From: Alphaproteobacteria bacterium
GTDB taxonomy: Bacteria; Pseudomonadota; Alphaproteobacteria; Micavibrionales; Micavibrionaceae
Assembly (NCBI GenBank): GCA_023384135.1
Contig: JAHDXS010000002.1
Span: forward strand, 124,001-188,000
DNA length: 64,000 nt
Direction: 5' to 3'
Shown: piece after piece, positions 47,605-56,212 of the stretch
Layout of the letters: each line of letters starts with the position of its first letter
How positions within the stretch are numbered: position 1 is the first letter of the stretch
Position numbers and translations under genes: made by a program
The notes under the pieces: generated by a model
Seen by the model: the letters and a program-made list of their open reading frames with translations, nothing else
Told to the model about the DNA's origin: nothing
The model's database searches: none

Positions 47605-48360
47605 ATGGCGAATTTTCTAGCCGAAGTCGATGAAGCCCTGAAACGCGAAAGAGCCGAAAAACTCTGGAAGGATTACGGCGGAGTGATCGTGGGGACGATC
47701 CTTTTGATTATCCTCGGAACGGCGGGCATATCGGGCTATCGCGTCTGGGACAAAGGCGCAAAAACGACCCAAACTGAAAAATTCTTGGAAGCTGCCGAAG
47801 CCAGAAACCCGGAAACACTGATTGAAGTGGCGGAGTCACTGCGTCCCGGTCTCAAGACGCTGGCCCTTTGGCGCGCCGCAGGTGCCTTCTTGGACCAGGG
47901 CAAACAGGCCGAGGCGCTGAAAATTTATCGCGATATTTTGGCCAATACGGAGACCCCCACGGATCTTAAGCACCTCGCCGCCTTCCAGATCGCGCGCCTG
48001 ACCGCTCGGGAAAACCCGGAAGCAGGCCTCGCCCTTCTGGAAAAGAGCGCTAATGACATCAACAATCCGTGGGCCATTCTGGCGCGTTTGGATGTCGCAG
48101 TGCTTCAAGCCCGTCACAAGAAAAACTTCCAGATAGCCCGCGACCACCTGTCCATAATCCTTCAGGAAACCGACCTTCCCGTCTCCGTTGAACGCAAGGC
48201 ACGCTCGCTGGACAGTCTCTATGCGATCGAAGCGCCCGAAACGACCAAGGCTCAAAAGGCGCCGACAGTCCAAAGCAGCGAAAACGAAGACACACAGAGC
48301 AATACGAGCCAAACAGAATCGAAAGACGCAAAGCAAAATGAAAAGGGAGGCGCACAATGA
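47605..48360 (+). CDS. Membrane-anchored TPR protein, YfgM-like
   Basis: A 251-residue protein of the YfgM (tetratricopeptide-like) type: a short cytoplasmic start, one membrane helix (about 26-46, GVIVGTILLIILGTAGISG), and a helical periplasmic repeat domain with LWRAAGAFLDQGKQAEALKIYRDIL. The last 40 residues are low-complexity and rich in Gln, Glu and Lys. It precedes bamB, overlapping its start by ATGA, as YfgM does in other proteobacteria, where it helps chaperone envelope proteins at the SecYEG translocon. Confidence 0.85.
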   Translation: MANFLAEVDEALKRERAEKLWKDYGGVIVGTILLIILGTAGISGYRVWDKGAKTTQTEKFLEAAEARNPETLIEVAESLRPGLKTLALWRAAGAFLDQGKQAEALKIYRDILANTETPTDLKHLAAFQIARLTARENPEAGLALLEKSANDINNPWAILARLDVAVLQARHKKNFQIARDHLSIILQETDLPVSVERKARSLDSLYAIEAPETTKAQKAPTVQSSENEDTQSNTSQTESKDAKQNEKGGAQ

Positions 48361-49688
48361 AGCTGGCAAAAAATACGGTCCTTTGCGTTTCAATTTTATT
48401 GAGCCTGTGCGCATGCTCAAAGGTGAACAGCATTTTCGACGCCGATCAGGACGAAGTGAAACTCGAAGGCAAGCGCATTTCGGTTCTTGAGCTTCAAAAA
48501 GGTCTGGAACCCGAGGGCGAAAAGCGCGAACTCATCGCCCCCGATCCTTGGAACAACGCATTCTGGCCGCAGGCGGGCGGATATCCGAACCACTCCATGC
48601 AGAATTTAGCCCTGGGCCGGGAGCTCAAGCGCGCGTGGAAAACCTCGATCGGCGCCGACGGTTCCGGCGCCCTGCCGCTCACCGCGCAGCCCGTCGTGGC
48701 TGAGGGCCGCATTTACACTCTGGACACGGACTTTAACCTGCGCGCGTTCGATATCCAAAACGGAAAATCCCTCTGGAAAACCGACGTTGAAAGTGAGGAA
48801 GAAGACGGCGGAGTGATCAGCGGCGGCATCGGCTACGCCAACGGCCACCTCTTTGTCACGAACGGCTATGATGAACTGTTGAAGGTCAAGGCCGCAGACG
48901 GCTCCATCGTCTGGCGCAAAAACCTTCCGGCCCCCTCCCGCGCCGCGCCGACAATTATGGAAGGCCGCATATTTGTTGCAACGCTTGATAACAGGGTCGT
49001 CGCCTTTGACGAAAAAACGGGCGACCGTCAGTGGGTCTATGTCGGGATTGCGGAAACCGCGGGCCTTCTAGGCGCGGCCAGCCCGGCCGCGAACGCACAG
49101 ATCGCAGTAGCGGTCTTTTCCTCAGGCGAAATCACCGCCCTGCGCGTTGAAAACGGCTCCGTGGCATGGTCCGATAACATCGCAAGCTTCCGTGAATTTG
49201 GCGGCGGCCTCGAGAGCCTCTCGGACATCAGGGCGCTCCCTGTGCTTGACCGCGGCCTCCTGATAACGCTCGGCTTCGGCGGCAAACTTGTGGCCTTCGA
49301 AGAGGCTACGGGAACCCGCGTCTGGCAAAAGGAAATCGGCGGAGCCGAAACCCCCTGGATTGCCGGCAACTTCCTGTTCGTCCTGTCAAACGACCAGCAG
49401 CTGATCGCGCTGGACGCAAAGGACGGACGCATCGTTTGGGTCACGGCACTACCCCGCTATGAAAATGAAGAAAAAAGAAAGAACCCCATCATATGGAAAG
49501 CACCAGTCATGGGGTCCGGCCGCATGATTCTGGGCGGTACGGATGGAAACATCATAGAAATCGACGCACGCAACGGCAAAATCCTGAGCCGCTGGGATGC
49601 GGGTAACAGCTTGGCGCTGCCGCCCGTTGTGGCCGCCAATACGCTGTTCCTGCTGTCGAATGACGGAACGCTCAGCGCATACCGCTAA
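48357..49688 (+). CDS. bamB: Outer membrane protein assembly factor BamB
   Basis: A 443-residue lipoprotein and part of the BAM complex that inserts beta-barrel proteins in the outer membrane. The signal ends in a lipobox (SLCACSK), and the mature part is an eight-bladed PQQ/WD-like propeller: ALPLTAQPVVAEGRIYTLDTD, VWRKNLPAPSRAAPTIMEGR and others. The start overlaps the YfgM-like stop codon (ATGA), and der follows 27 bp later, the usual yfgM-bamB-der order. Confidence 0.93.
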   Translation: MKLAKNTVLCVSILLSLCACSKVNSIFDADQDEVKLEGKRISVLELQKGLEPEGEKRELIAPDPWNNAFWPQAGGYPNHSMQNLALGRELKRAWKTSIGADGSGALPLTAQPVVAEGRIYTLDTDFNLRAFDIQNGKSLWKTDVESEEEDGGVISGGIGYANGHLFVTNGYDELLKVKAADGSIVWRKNLPAPSRAAPTIMEGRIFVATLDNRVVAFDEKTGDRQWVYVGIAETAGLLGAASPAANAQIAVAVFSSGEITALRVENGSVAWSDNIASFREFGGGLESLSDIRALPVLDRGLLITLGFGGKLVAFEEATGTRVWQKEIGGAETPWIAGNFLFVLSNDQQLIALDAKDGRIVWVTALPRYENEEKRKNPIIWKAPVMGSGRMILGGTDGNIIEIDARNGKILSRWDAGNSLALPPVVAANTLFLLSNDGTLSAYR

Positions 49689-49715
49689 CACGCAAGGCCC
49701 GAACAGGAAAAAGAT

Positions 49716-51134
49716 ATGCTCAGACTCGCCATTATCGGCCGCCCGAATGTCGGCAAGTCCACCCTGTTCAACAAGCTGGCGGGCAAGCATCTGGCCATCG
49801 TCGATGACACCCCCGGCGTGACCCGCGACTGGCGCGAATCCGATGCAACGCTCTTCGGATACCCCCTGGTCGTAATCGACACCGCAGGACTGGAAGAAAG
49901 CTTCGACGACTCCATTCAGGGCCGCATGCGTAAACAGACCGAGGCCGCGCTGGCTGAAGCCAACTGCCTGCTCTTCGTCATAGACGGGCGCTCCGGCGTG
50001 ACCCCGGCTGATGAACATTTCGCAGCCTTTCTCCGCAAACAGAAAAAGCCTGTCATCCTCGCCGTCAACAAATGCGAAAACCCCAAAGCCACACAAACAG
50101 CCATCGGCGAAGCCTACGCCCTGGGGTTCGGCGAGCCGATCGCCATGTCCGCCGCGCATAGCGTTGGCTTTGAGGATCTGTTCGGGGCGCTTCAGCCATA
50201 CCTTGAAGAACATGAACCGCCCGAAACGGCGGACGAAAACAACAAAATCGAATATGACGGCGATCTCGACGCGCTGGAAGGCGACGAAGATTTCGTGTTC
50301 GAACAAGAGGATCTGGACCCGGAAAAGCACATTAAAATCGCCATCGTAGGCCGCCCGAACGTCGGCAAATCGACCCTCCTGAACGCCATCGTGAAGCAGG
50401 AACGGGTCATGACCGGGCCGGAAGCCGGAATCACGCGCGACGCCATCGCCGTGGACTGGACGTATAAAGACCGTCCCTTCCGGCTTGTGGATACGGCGGG
50501 CATGCGCAAAAAGGCGAAGGTCCAAAACGTCATCGAGAAGCTCTCGGTCGAGGACACGATGCGCGCCATCCGCCTCGCCCAGATCGTCATTCTGGTGCTC
50601 GACGCCAACGCCGCATTTGAGAAACAGGACCTCCAGATCGCCGATCACATCCTTCAGGAGGGCCGCGCCCTGATCGTGGCGGTGAACAAATGGGACACCA
50701 TCGAAAACAAGACAGAGGCACAGGAGGAAATCGTCTACAAGCTCGAAACCTCGCTGGCCCAGACGCGCGACATCCCTTTCGTGACCCTTTCGGCCATCAA
50801 CGGCCGCAATATCGAACGTCTTCTCGATACCGCGCTGGACATCTACGAGGTCTGGAACAAGCGCATCAGCACCAGCGGCCTAAACCGCTGGCTCGGTAAA
50901 ATGGAGAGCCAGTCGCCGCCGCCCCTCGTCTCAGGCCGCCCCAACCGCCTGAAATACATCACGCAGATCAAAACCCGCCCGCCGACCTTCGTGCTGTGGG
51001 TCTCAAAGCCTCAAGACCTGCCCGACACCTACAAGCGCTACATCATCAACGGTCTGCGCAGGGATTACAATATCCCCGGCGTACCTGTGCGCCTGCTCCT
51101 GCGCGCCAGCAAGAACCCCTTCAAGTCGAATTAG
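49716..51134 (+). CDS. der: Ribosome biogenesis GTPase Der (EngA)
   Basis: A 472-residue protein with two tandem GTPase domains and a C-terminal KH-like domain, needed for 50S assembly. G1 motifs are GRPNVGKSTLFN and GRPNVGKSTLLN, G3 motifs DTAGLEE and DTAGMRK, and G4 motifs NKCE and NKWD. The acidic linker between the two GTPase domains (around 165-190) is normal. Its stop overlaps the stop of the convergent Yip1-like gene by four bases. Confidence 0.97.
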   Translation: MLRLAIIGRPNVGKSTLFNKLAGKHLAIVDDTPGVTRDWRESDATLFGYPLVVIDTAGLEESFDDSIQGRMRKQTEAALAEANCLLFVIDGRSGVTPADEHFAAFLRKQKKPVILAVNKCENPKATQTAIGEAYALGFGEPIAMSAAHSVGFEDLFGALQPYLEEHEPPETADENNKIEYDGDLDALEGDEDFVFEQEDLDPEKHIKIAIVGRPNVGKSTLLNAIVKQERVMTGPEAGITRDAIAVDWTYKDRPFRLVDTAGMRKKAKVQNVIEKLSVEDTMRAIRLAQIVILVLDANAAFEKQDLQIADHILQEGRALIVAVNKWDTIENKTEAQEEIVYKLETSLAQTRDIPFVTLSAINGRNIERLLDTALDIYEVWNKRISTSGLNRWLGKMESQSPPPLVSGRPNRLKYITQIKTRPPTFVLWVSKPQDLPDTYKRYIINGLRRDYNIPGVPVRLLLRASKNPFKSN

Positions 51135-51703
51135 GCCGCGACAGTCAGTAGAGACTCCACCATCTTGCCCAAAATCAGCATATTCTGCATGACCGCGAGG
51201 GAAACCACGCCGATAAATCCGCCCATCTCCCAAGGCAACTTGAAAACATGCGTTGCGATAAAACCTGTATAGACGTATCCAAGAATCTGCGCGAAGATCG
51301 CGTAATTTTCCCAGACTTCGATACTCCCGCCGTTAAACAGAGCTAGAATGATGGGAAGCGCCATGAGCGTGCCCAACAGATCGTGCCAGTTCGACGCCGT
51401 AACGAAGCGGTAAAAATGCTCTTGCCGCTCATATTGACGGCTCAGCAGATAAATCAGCCCGAAGAAAATAAAAATCGACAGCAGCATGCGCACGAAATGC
51501 ACTGCGACGACCACCGAAACCGGTTCGGCCTCGGCGCGAAACACCCAGATCCAGATCACAAGGGGAAGAAACAGCGCCGGAACGATGAAGGAGCGGATGG
51601 CCGCACTTTTAGTGGGGGAATACCGTTCCACACCTCCCGGCATAAAGAGAGCGATCTCCATGATCGCAGTAAGATTTTGCTTTAATTCCGCACGTGTAAA
51701 CAT
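51131..51703 (-). CDS. Yip1-like multi-pass membrane protein, paralog
   Basis: A 190-residue membrane protein with about five helices. It is the paralog of the protein at 24595, sharing LFM..GV.R, HF.RFVTASNW and FKLPWEMGGFIG. The ATG at 51703 has GGAGG 5 nt upstream, which fixes the start. No function can be read from sequence. It converges with der. Confidence 0.75.
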   Translation of the reverse strand: MFTRAELKQNLTAIMEIALFMPGGVERYSPTKSAAIRSFIVPALFLPLVIWIWVFRAEAEPVSVVVAVHFVRMLLSIFIFFGLIYLLSRQYERQEHFYRFVTASNWHDLLGTLMALPIILALFNGGSIEVWENYAIFAQILGYVYTGFIATHVFKLPWEMGGFIGVVSLAVMQNMLILGKMVESLLTVAA

Positions 51704-51878
51704 TCTAACCTCCTGAACCTCCACGAGAAAAAACAAGACACGGCACGAAACAAGTCTAACATTCGCCGGGCCATGAGCGCCATAAAAAGCTTAAACCCCG
51801 AAACTTGCCTAAGGCTGAAAAACGCGCTAACAGTAGATCCACGCAATAAAATTATCATAAAAGCTGGAGGGCCCAAAA

Positions 51879-52697
51879 ATGTCCGAAACATTCTTAACCA
51901 TGGCGACCAACATCGTGATCGCTATAGCCATCCTGATCGCCGGATGGATCGGCGGAAACTGGGCAAGCGTCCAAGTCAAAAAAATCAAAAAGGTGGATGA
52001 AACGCTTAAATCCTTCCTTGGGACAGGCGCACGCTACCTGATTCTGGCGATCGCAGTCATCACGGTTTTGCAGCAATTCGGGGTTCAGACCGCAAGCCTG
52101 ATCGCCGTGCTCGGCGCCGCCGGCCTGGCTATTGGTTTGGCTTTGCAGGGCACCCTCAGCAACGTCGCGGCAGGCGTTATGCTGCTCTTCCTGAGGCCCT
52201 TCAACGTGGGCGACACCATTTCATGCGGCCCGGTCACGGGGACAGTGAAATCTCTGGGCATCTTCGCAACCGAGCTCTCTACGCCGGAAAACATCTATAT
52301 CTTCGTGCCCAACAGCAATCTGTGGAATGCAGACATCCAGAATTTCTCAAGAAACGAAGAGCGCCGCCAGGATATCACGATCGGCATAAGCTATGAGGAA
52401 GACATCGCCAAGGCGATGAAAACCTTTGAGGACACGCTGAAAAAGGAAAAACGCATCCTCAAGAGCGAAGATCACCAGCCGCAAATTATGGTCACCGCGC
52501 TTGGCGACTTCGCGGTGAATATTACCGCCCGATTCTGGACGGCAACCGCCGACACATGGCCTGTAAAAGTCGACCTGACCAAGGCTCTGAAGGAAGATCT
52601 GGACAAGGCCGGGATAAGCATCCCCTCGCCCGCGCGCCCCTTCGCGCAGGACGGATCCGGAGGCTCAAAAAAGTCAGCTTCCAAAAAGGCGGCTTAA
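51879..52697 (+). CDS. mscS: Mechanosensitive channel MscS
   Basis: A 272-residue small-conductance mechanosensitive channel that opens when the membrane is stretched and protects cells in osmotic downshock. Three helices lie at about 5-25, 45-65 and 70-100; the pore-lining helix 3 is VLGAAGLAIGLALQGTLSNVAAGVMLL with the Gly/Ala pattern, here quoted as GLAIGLALQGTLSN. The C-terminal vestibule (about 105-240) has PFNVGDTI and PNSNLWN. The last 20 residues are a Lys/Ser tail. The terminator at 52722 follows. Confidence 0.94.
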   Translation: MSETFLTMATNIVIAIAILIAGWIGGNWASVQVKKIKKVDETLKSFLGTGARYLILAIAVITVLQQFGVQTASLIAVLGAAGLAIGLALQGTLSNVAAGVMLLFLRPFNVGDTISCGPVTGTVKSLGIFATELSTPENIYIFVPNSNLWNADIQNFSRNEERRQDITIGISYEEDIAKAMKTFEDTLKKEKRILKSEDHQPQIMVTALGDFAVNITARFWTATADTWPVKVDLTKALKEDLDKAGISIPSPARPFAQDGSGGSKKSASKKAA

Positions 52698-52721
52698 GCA
52701 AAGTCTGCGGGAATGAGATTG

Positions 52722-52753
52722 AAAAAAACGCCTGTGCCCGCAGGCGTTTTTTT
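52722..52753 (+). terminator. Rho-independent terminator after mscS
   Basis: AAAACGCCTG pairs with CAGGCGTTTT around TGCCCG and is followed by T-rich sequence; A-rich on the left too, so it can serve both strands. Confidence 0.88.
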
Positions 52754-52759
52754 GTATGC

Positions 52760-53143
52760 CTATATAACGATGAGCCGGGCCGCCCACAGACCGAAGATCA
52801 GCACAAGCAGATCAACCCCAGCCACAAGCGCAAAAATCATGCGCGGCAGGTACTTAAACTGCAAAAAGACGCTCCCGACATAAACAATCAGAAGTGTAAC
52901 GGCCCAAAAAGCGTAATACGACCCCTTAACGCCCATCAAAATCTGAAACAAGGACCACGGCCCTGTAAAAAGCGCGACAAAAACCCCGGTAAAGGAGAGA
53001 ATAGTCGCCTCAAACGGCCCGCGTGCCTCAACGGAAAAAACCGTCAGATAGAGAATGACGGCCAGAATGGACGCACCGAACCCGGCGGCCAGCGACCTGC
53101 GGAGACGTCTGAAGAACAATATGCGCGACTCGTCTGAATCCAT
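52760..53143 (-). CDS. Small membrane protein, unknown
   Basis: A 127-residue protein with four predicted helices (about 19-38, 48-65, 74-92 and 100-124) and an acidic start. No recognisable family. It is on the minus strand downstream of purF and may be read through from it. A possible terminator of purF lies between the two genes. Confidence 0.65.
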   Translation of the reverse strand: MDSDESRILFFRRLRRSLAAGFGASILAVILYLTVFSVEARGPFEATILSFTGVFVALFTGPWSLFQILMGVKGSYYAFWAVTLLIVYVGSVFLQFKYLPRMIFALVAGVDLLVLIFGLWAARLIVI

Positions 53144-53156
53144 GACCGCCGGAAAA

Positions 53157-53191
53157 ATTGACAGGCGCGGCGCGGAAAAGACGCGCAGCGC
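53157..53191 (-). terminator. Possible purF terminator
   Basis: GCGCGGCGCG (53165-53174) pairs with CGCGCAGCGC (53182-53191), with one mismatch, and T-rich sequence follows about 5 nt later on the minus strand. Confidence 0.5.
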
Positions 53192-53202
53192 GGTGAACCG
53201 AA

Positions 53203-54669
53203 CTAACCCTCGACCTTAAGCGGCGCGGTGCGCAGACCCGAAACCCGGCTGCCCGTGCGCTTGTCGTTGTGATCGACGAGTTCCACCGGATACTCGCCCG
53301 TAAAGCATGCGTCGCAGAATTGCGGCGCCGAATTGCGGCGGCGCTCCTCGCCCATGGCGCGGTAAAGCCCGTCGATAGAAACATAAGCCAAAGAGTCCGC
53401 GCGGATGAAATCGCGGATTTGCTCCACGCTCATCCGGTGCGCGAGCAACTCCTCGGTCGAAGGCGTGTCGATCCCGTAAAAACAGCTATGGCTGGTCGGC
53501 GGAGAGGATATACGCATATGCACCTCGCGCGCGCCGGACTCGCGGATCATCTCGACGATCTTGCGCGAGGTCGTGCCCCGGACAATGGAATCGTCCACCA
53601 GAACCACAGACTTGCCCTCGATATAAGCCTTGTTGGCGTTATGCTTTAACTTGACGCCAAGATGCCGGATCTTGTCCGAAGGCTCGATAAACGTCCGCCC
53701 GACATAATGGTTGCGGATGATGCCCAGCTCAAAAGGCTTGCGGCTTTGCTGCGCGTAACCGATGGCCGAGGGCACCCCGCTATCGGGGACGGGCACGATG
53801 ATATCGGCCTCCGGGCAAGGCGCTTCCTTGGCCAGCTCCATGCCGATCCGCTTGCGCATCTCATAGACCGAACGGTTCTCGACGAACGAATCCGGCCGCG
53901 CGAAATAAACATACTCGAAAATGCAGAAACGGTGCGGCTTCTTCTCGAACGGAAAAGAGCTCCGCACCCCGTTATTGTCGATGACGATCAACTCGCCCGG
54001 CTCCGCCTCGCGCACGAGGTCGGCCCCAATAATATCCAAAGCGCAGCTTTCCGAGGTCAGCACGTGCGCGTCCCCGATCTTGCCCAGAACCAACGGACGG
54101 ATGCCGTACGGATCGCGCACGCCCATCAGCATATCCCCGCTAACAGCCAGAACCGAATACGCGCCTTTAATCTGGTTGAGCGCGTCGACAAGCTTGCCTT
54201 CGACGGTCCCTTCGCGGGAAACGGCGACCAGATGGTTGATGACCTCCGTATCGCTGGTGGACTGGAAAATCGAGCCGCGTTTGACCAAATCCCCGCGCAA
54301 AGCGTGCGCGTTGGTCAGGTTCCCGTTATGCGCCACCGCGAACCCGCCGTGATCCATATCCGCGTACATCGGCTGGATGTTGCGGAACATCGGCTCCCCG
54401 GTCGTGGAATAGCGGTTATGCCCCAGCGCCAGATGCCCCGGCAACCCGGCGATCACATCGGCCTGGCTGAACGTGTCGTCCACCAGCCCGAACGCGTGCT
54501 TGGCGTAGAAATGATCTCCGTCATACGTGACGATGCCGCAGGCCTCTTGCCCCCGATGCTGCAGGGCATGAAGCCCCAGCGCCGTAAGAGTGGCCGCATC
54601 CTTGTGCCCGTAAATTCCGAAAACGCCGCATTCCTCGTGAAGTTTGTCGTCGTCGAACGGCGTTCCCAT
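53203..54669 (-). CDS. purF: Amidophosphoribosyltransferase
   Basis: A 488-residue enzyme that starts purine synthesis by adding NH3 from glutamine to PRPP. The catalytic Cys, exposed after removing a short propeptide, is in HEECGVFGIYGHKD. The glutaminase half shows GHNRYSTTGE and AHNGNLTNA; the PRPP site is VVLVDDSIVRGTT. Its length is normal. It begins 12 bp after the cvpA stop, the standard cvpA-purF pairing. Confidence 0.97.
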   Translation of the reverse strand: MGTPFDDDKLHEECGVFGIYGHKDAATLTALGLHALQHRGQEACGIVTYDGDHFYAKHAFGLVDDTFSQADVIAGLPGHLALGHNRYSTTGEPMFRNIQPMYADMDHGGFAVAHNGNLTNAHALRGDLVKRGSIFQSTSDTEVINHLVAVSREGTVEGKLVDALNQIKGAYSVLAVSGDMLMGVRDPYGIRPLVLGKIGDAHVLTSESCALDIIGADLVREAEPGELIVIDNNGVRSSFPFEKKPHRFCIFEYVYFARPDSFVENRSVYEMRKRIGMELAKEAPCPEADIIVPVPDSGVPSAIGYAQQSRKPFELGIIRNHYVGRTFIEPSDKIRHLGVKLKHNANKAYIEGKSVVLVDDSIVRGTTSRKIVEMIRESGAREVHMRISSPPTSHSCFYGIDTPSTEELLAHRMSVEQIRDFIRADSLAYVSIDGLYRAMGEERRRNSAPQFCDACFTGEYPVELVDHNDKRTGSRVSGLRTAPLKVEG

Positions 54670-54681
54670 GATTAGGCCCCT

Positions 54682-55452
54682 TTACTCATTATGCCCCGAA
54701 GGCGGCTGTGTTTGTTTTTCGATCAGCTTGTCCATGGCGTTGCGGTCCTTGTCGGAATACCCGCCACCGCCCTCCTCGGTTTTCTTCTGACCGTCCCCGG
54801 AAGGCTTGGTTTCACCTTCAGGCCCTTTTCCCGCATCATTGGACTGAGTGCCGCCAATAAGCTCTTGCGCTTCCAACAACTTCTGAGCCGGATTACCCTC
54901 GCCCGAGAGTTTCTGAACCTCGTTGCGCATATCCTCGGGCACGAAACCGTAAATCCAGCCGGAAATCGCCTCAAGATAAGAGGCGCTTTTAGCCCCCTCC
55001 ATCCACTTTTGCTTATCTTCGGTACCCGCATTGGCATAAACGGGCAGATAAATAATTCCGACCAAAAGCAACCCGCGCGCCAGCCCGAAAACCACGCCCA
55101 AGGTGCGGTCCACGGCGCCGAGCCCGATCTTGCTGACGAATTCGGCCAGAAAATGGCTCAGGAAGGAGAGGATCACGACAAACACAATGAAAATGGTGCC
55201 ATAAGCCAACACATCGGCAACATAGATATAGGGGATCAGATCGAACAGCTTGTCCTGATCCTCGGGCTTGGCGTCCTCGACCACGCCCAGCCAGCCGCGC
55301 ATGGTCGGCTTGAAATACGGCCCGCCGACATAGGCCGCGCCCAGACCGCCGATAATGCCGATAATCGTAAGGACCTCGCGGATAAACCCGCGCAGAAACG
55401 CAATCAGAACCGAAGCCAGAACAATCAGAAGGACGATAATGTCGATGACCAT
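54682..55452 (-). CDS. cvpA: CvpA family membrane protein
   Basis: A 256-residue protein with four N-terminal helices (about 5-22, 27-45, 68-92 and 108-125) and a hydrophilic Glu/Lys-rich tail of 110 residues. The start VIDIIVLLIVLASVLIAFLRGFIREVLTIIG (core ASVLIAFLRGFIREV) and the GAVDRTLGVVFGLARG stretch are the CvpA signature (DxxxG). The family is linked to colicin V production and cell-envelope traits. It is cotranscribed with purF. Confidence 0.93.
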   Translation of the reverse strand: MVIDIIVLLIVLASVLIAFLRGFIREVLTIIGIIGGLGAAYVGGPYFKPTMRGWLGVVEDAKPEDQDKLFDLIPYIYVADVLAYGTIFIVFVVILSFLSHFLAEFVSKIGLGAVDRTLGVVFGLARGLLLVGIIYLPVYANAGTEDKQKWMEGAKSASYLEAISGWIYGFVPEDMRNEVQKLSGEGNPAQKLLEAQELIGGTQSNDAGKGPEGETKPSGDGQKKTEEGGGGYSDKDRNAMDKLIEKQTQPPSGHNE

Positions 55453-55567
55453 AACGGAACGCCGCCTTCTTGTTCAAAAGAGATTGCCAAGAAAAAATAT
55501 CGGACCAAAAACGCCCGGAGACTAGATAGATAGGCCAAGAACCGCTGAAAATCAAGCCCGCAAGACG

Positions 55568-55585
55568 CCCCGCCCGAGGGCGGGG
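55568..55585. repeat. 8-bp GC hairpin downstream of infC
   Basis: CCCCGCCC and GGGCGGGG lie only two bases apart and can fold. Without a T-run on the minus strand it is not a clear terminator. Confidence 0.45.
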
Positions 55586-55600
55586 AGAAGCGCGGACAGA

Positions 55601-56146
55601 CTAGCCCTTGGGCCCCAGCATCATGATAATCTGGCGGCCTTCGAATTTCGGTTCGAGTTCAATGGTGCAGACATCGCCAAGCTCTTCTTTCATCTTTTTA
55701 AGAAGGTTCAGCCCGATCTCTTGGTGCGACATTTCCCGTCCCCGGAAACGCATGGTCACCTTGACCTTATCGCCCTCCTCAAGGAAGCGGCGGGCATTGC
55801 GCATCTTGACTTCATAGTCATGCTTCTCGATGCCGGGACGGATCTTGATTTCCTTGACGTCGATAATTTTCTGCTTTTTGCGGGCTTCGGCGGCTTTCTT
55901 CTGCTGCTCGTACTTGAATTTCCCGTAATCGAGAATCTTGCAAACGGGAGGATCGGTGTTAGGAGAGATCTCCACCAGATCAAGCCCCACGGCCTCAGCC
56001 ATGCGCTGAGCCTCCTGAACGCTGAATATGCCTTTCATATCGCCATTTTCGTCGATGAGCCGGACCTCTTTGGCCGAAATCATGTCGTTGACTCTTGGTC
56101 CGCCGGTGTTGGCGGAGGAAGGTCTCATTGGTTTACGTATATTCAA
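55601..56146 (-). CDS. infC: Translation initiation factor IF-3
   Basis: A 181-residue IF-3. The N-terminal domain holds GPRVNDMISAKEVRLIDENG and VGLDLVEISPNTDPPVCKILDYGKFKYEQ, the C-terminal domain KEIKIRPGIEKHDYEVKMRNARRFLEEGDKVKVTMRFRGREMSHQEIG (core KVTMRFRGREMSHQEIG). No ATG fits the family start. TTG at 56146 has GAGGAG 5 nt upstream and is the best choice; ATA at 56140 is also in frame. A non-AUG start is normal for infC, because IF-3 then limits its own translation. It follows thrS by 66 bp. Confidence 0.92.
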   Translation of the reverse strand: MNIRKPMRPSSANTGGPRVNDMISAKEVRLIDENGDMKGIFSVQEAQRMAEAVGLDLVEISPNTDPPVCKILDYGKFKYEQQKKAAEARKKQKIIDVKEIKIRPGIEKHDYEVKMRNARRFLEEGDKVKVTMRFRGREMSHQEIGLNLLKKMKEELGDVCTIELEPKFEGRQIIMMLGPKG

Positions 56147-56212
56147 AAAATCTCCTCGTCCTTGTTTATGACAATATAACACAATCTTGCGGCCAAATCA
56201 GCCGGAAGAACA

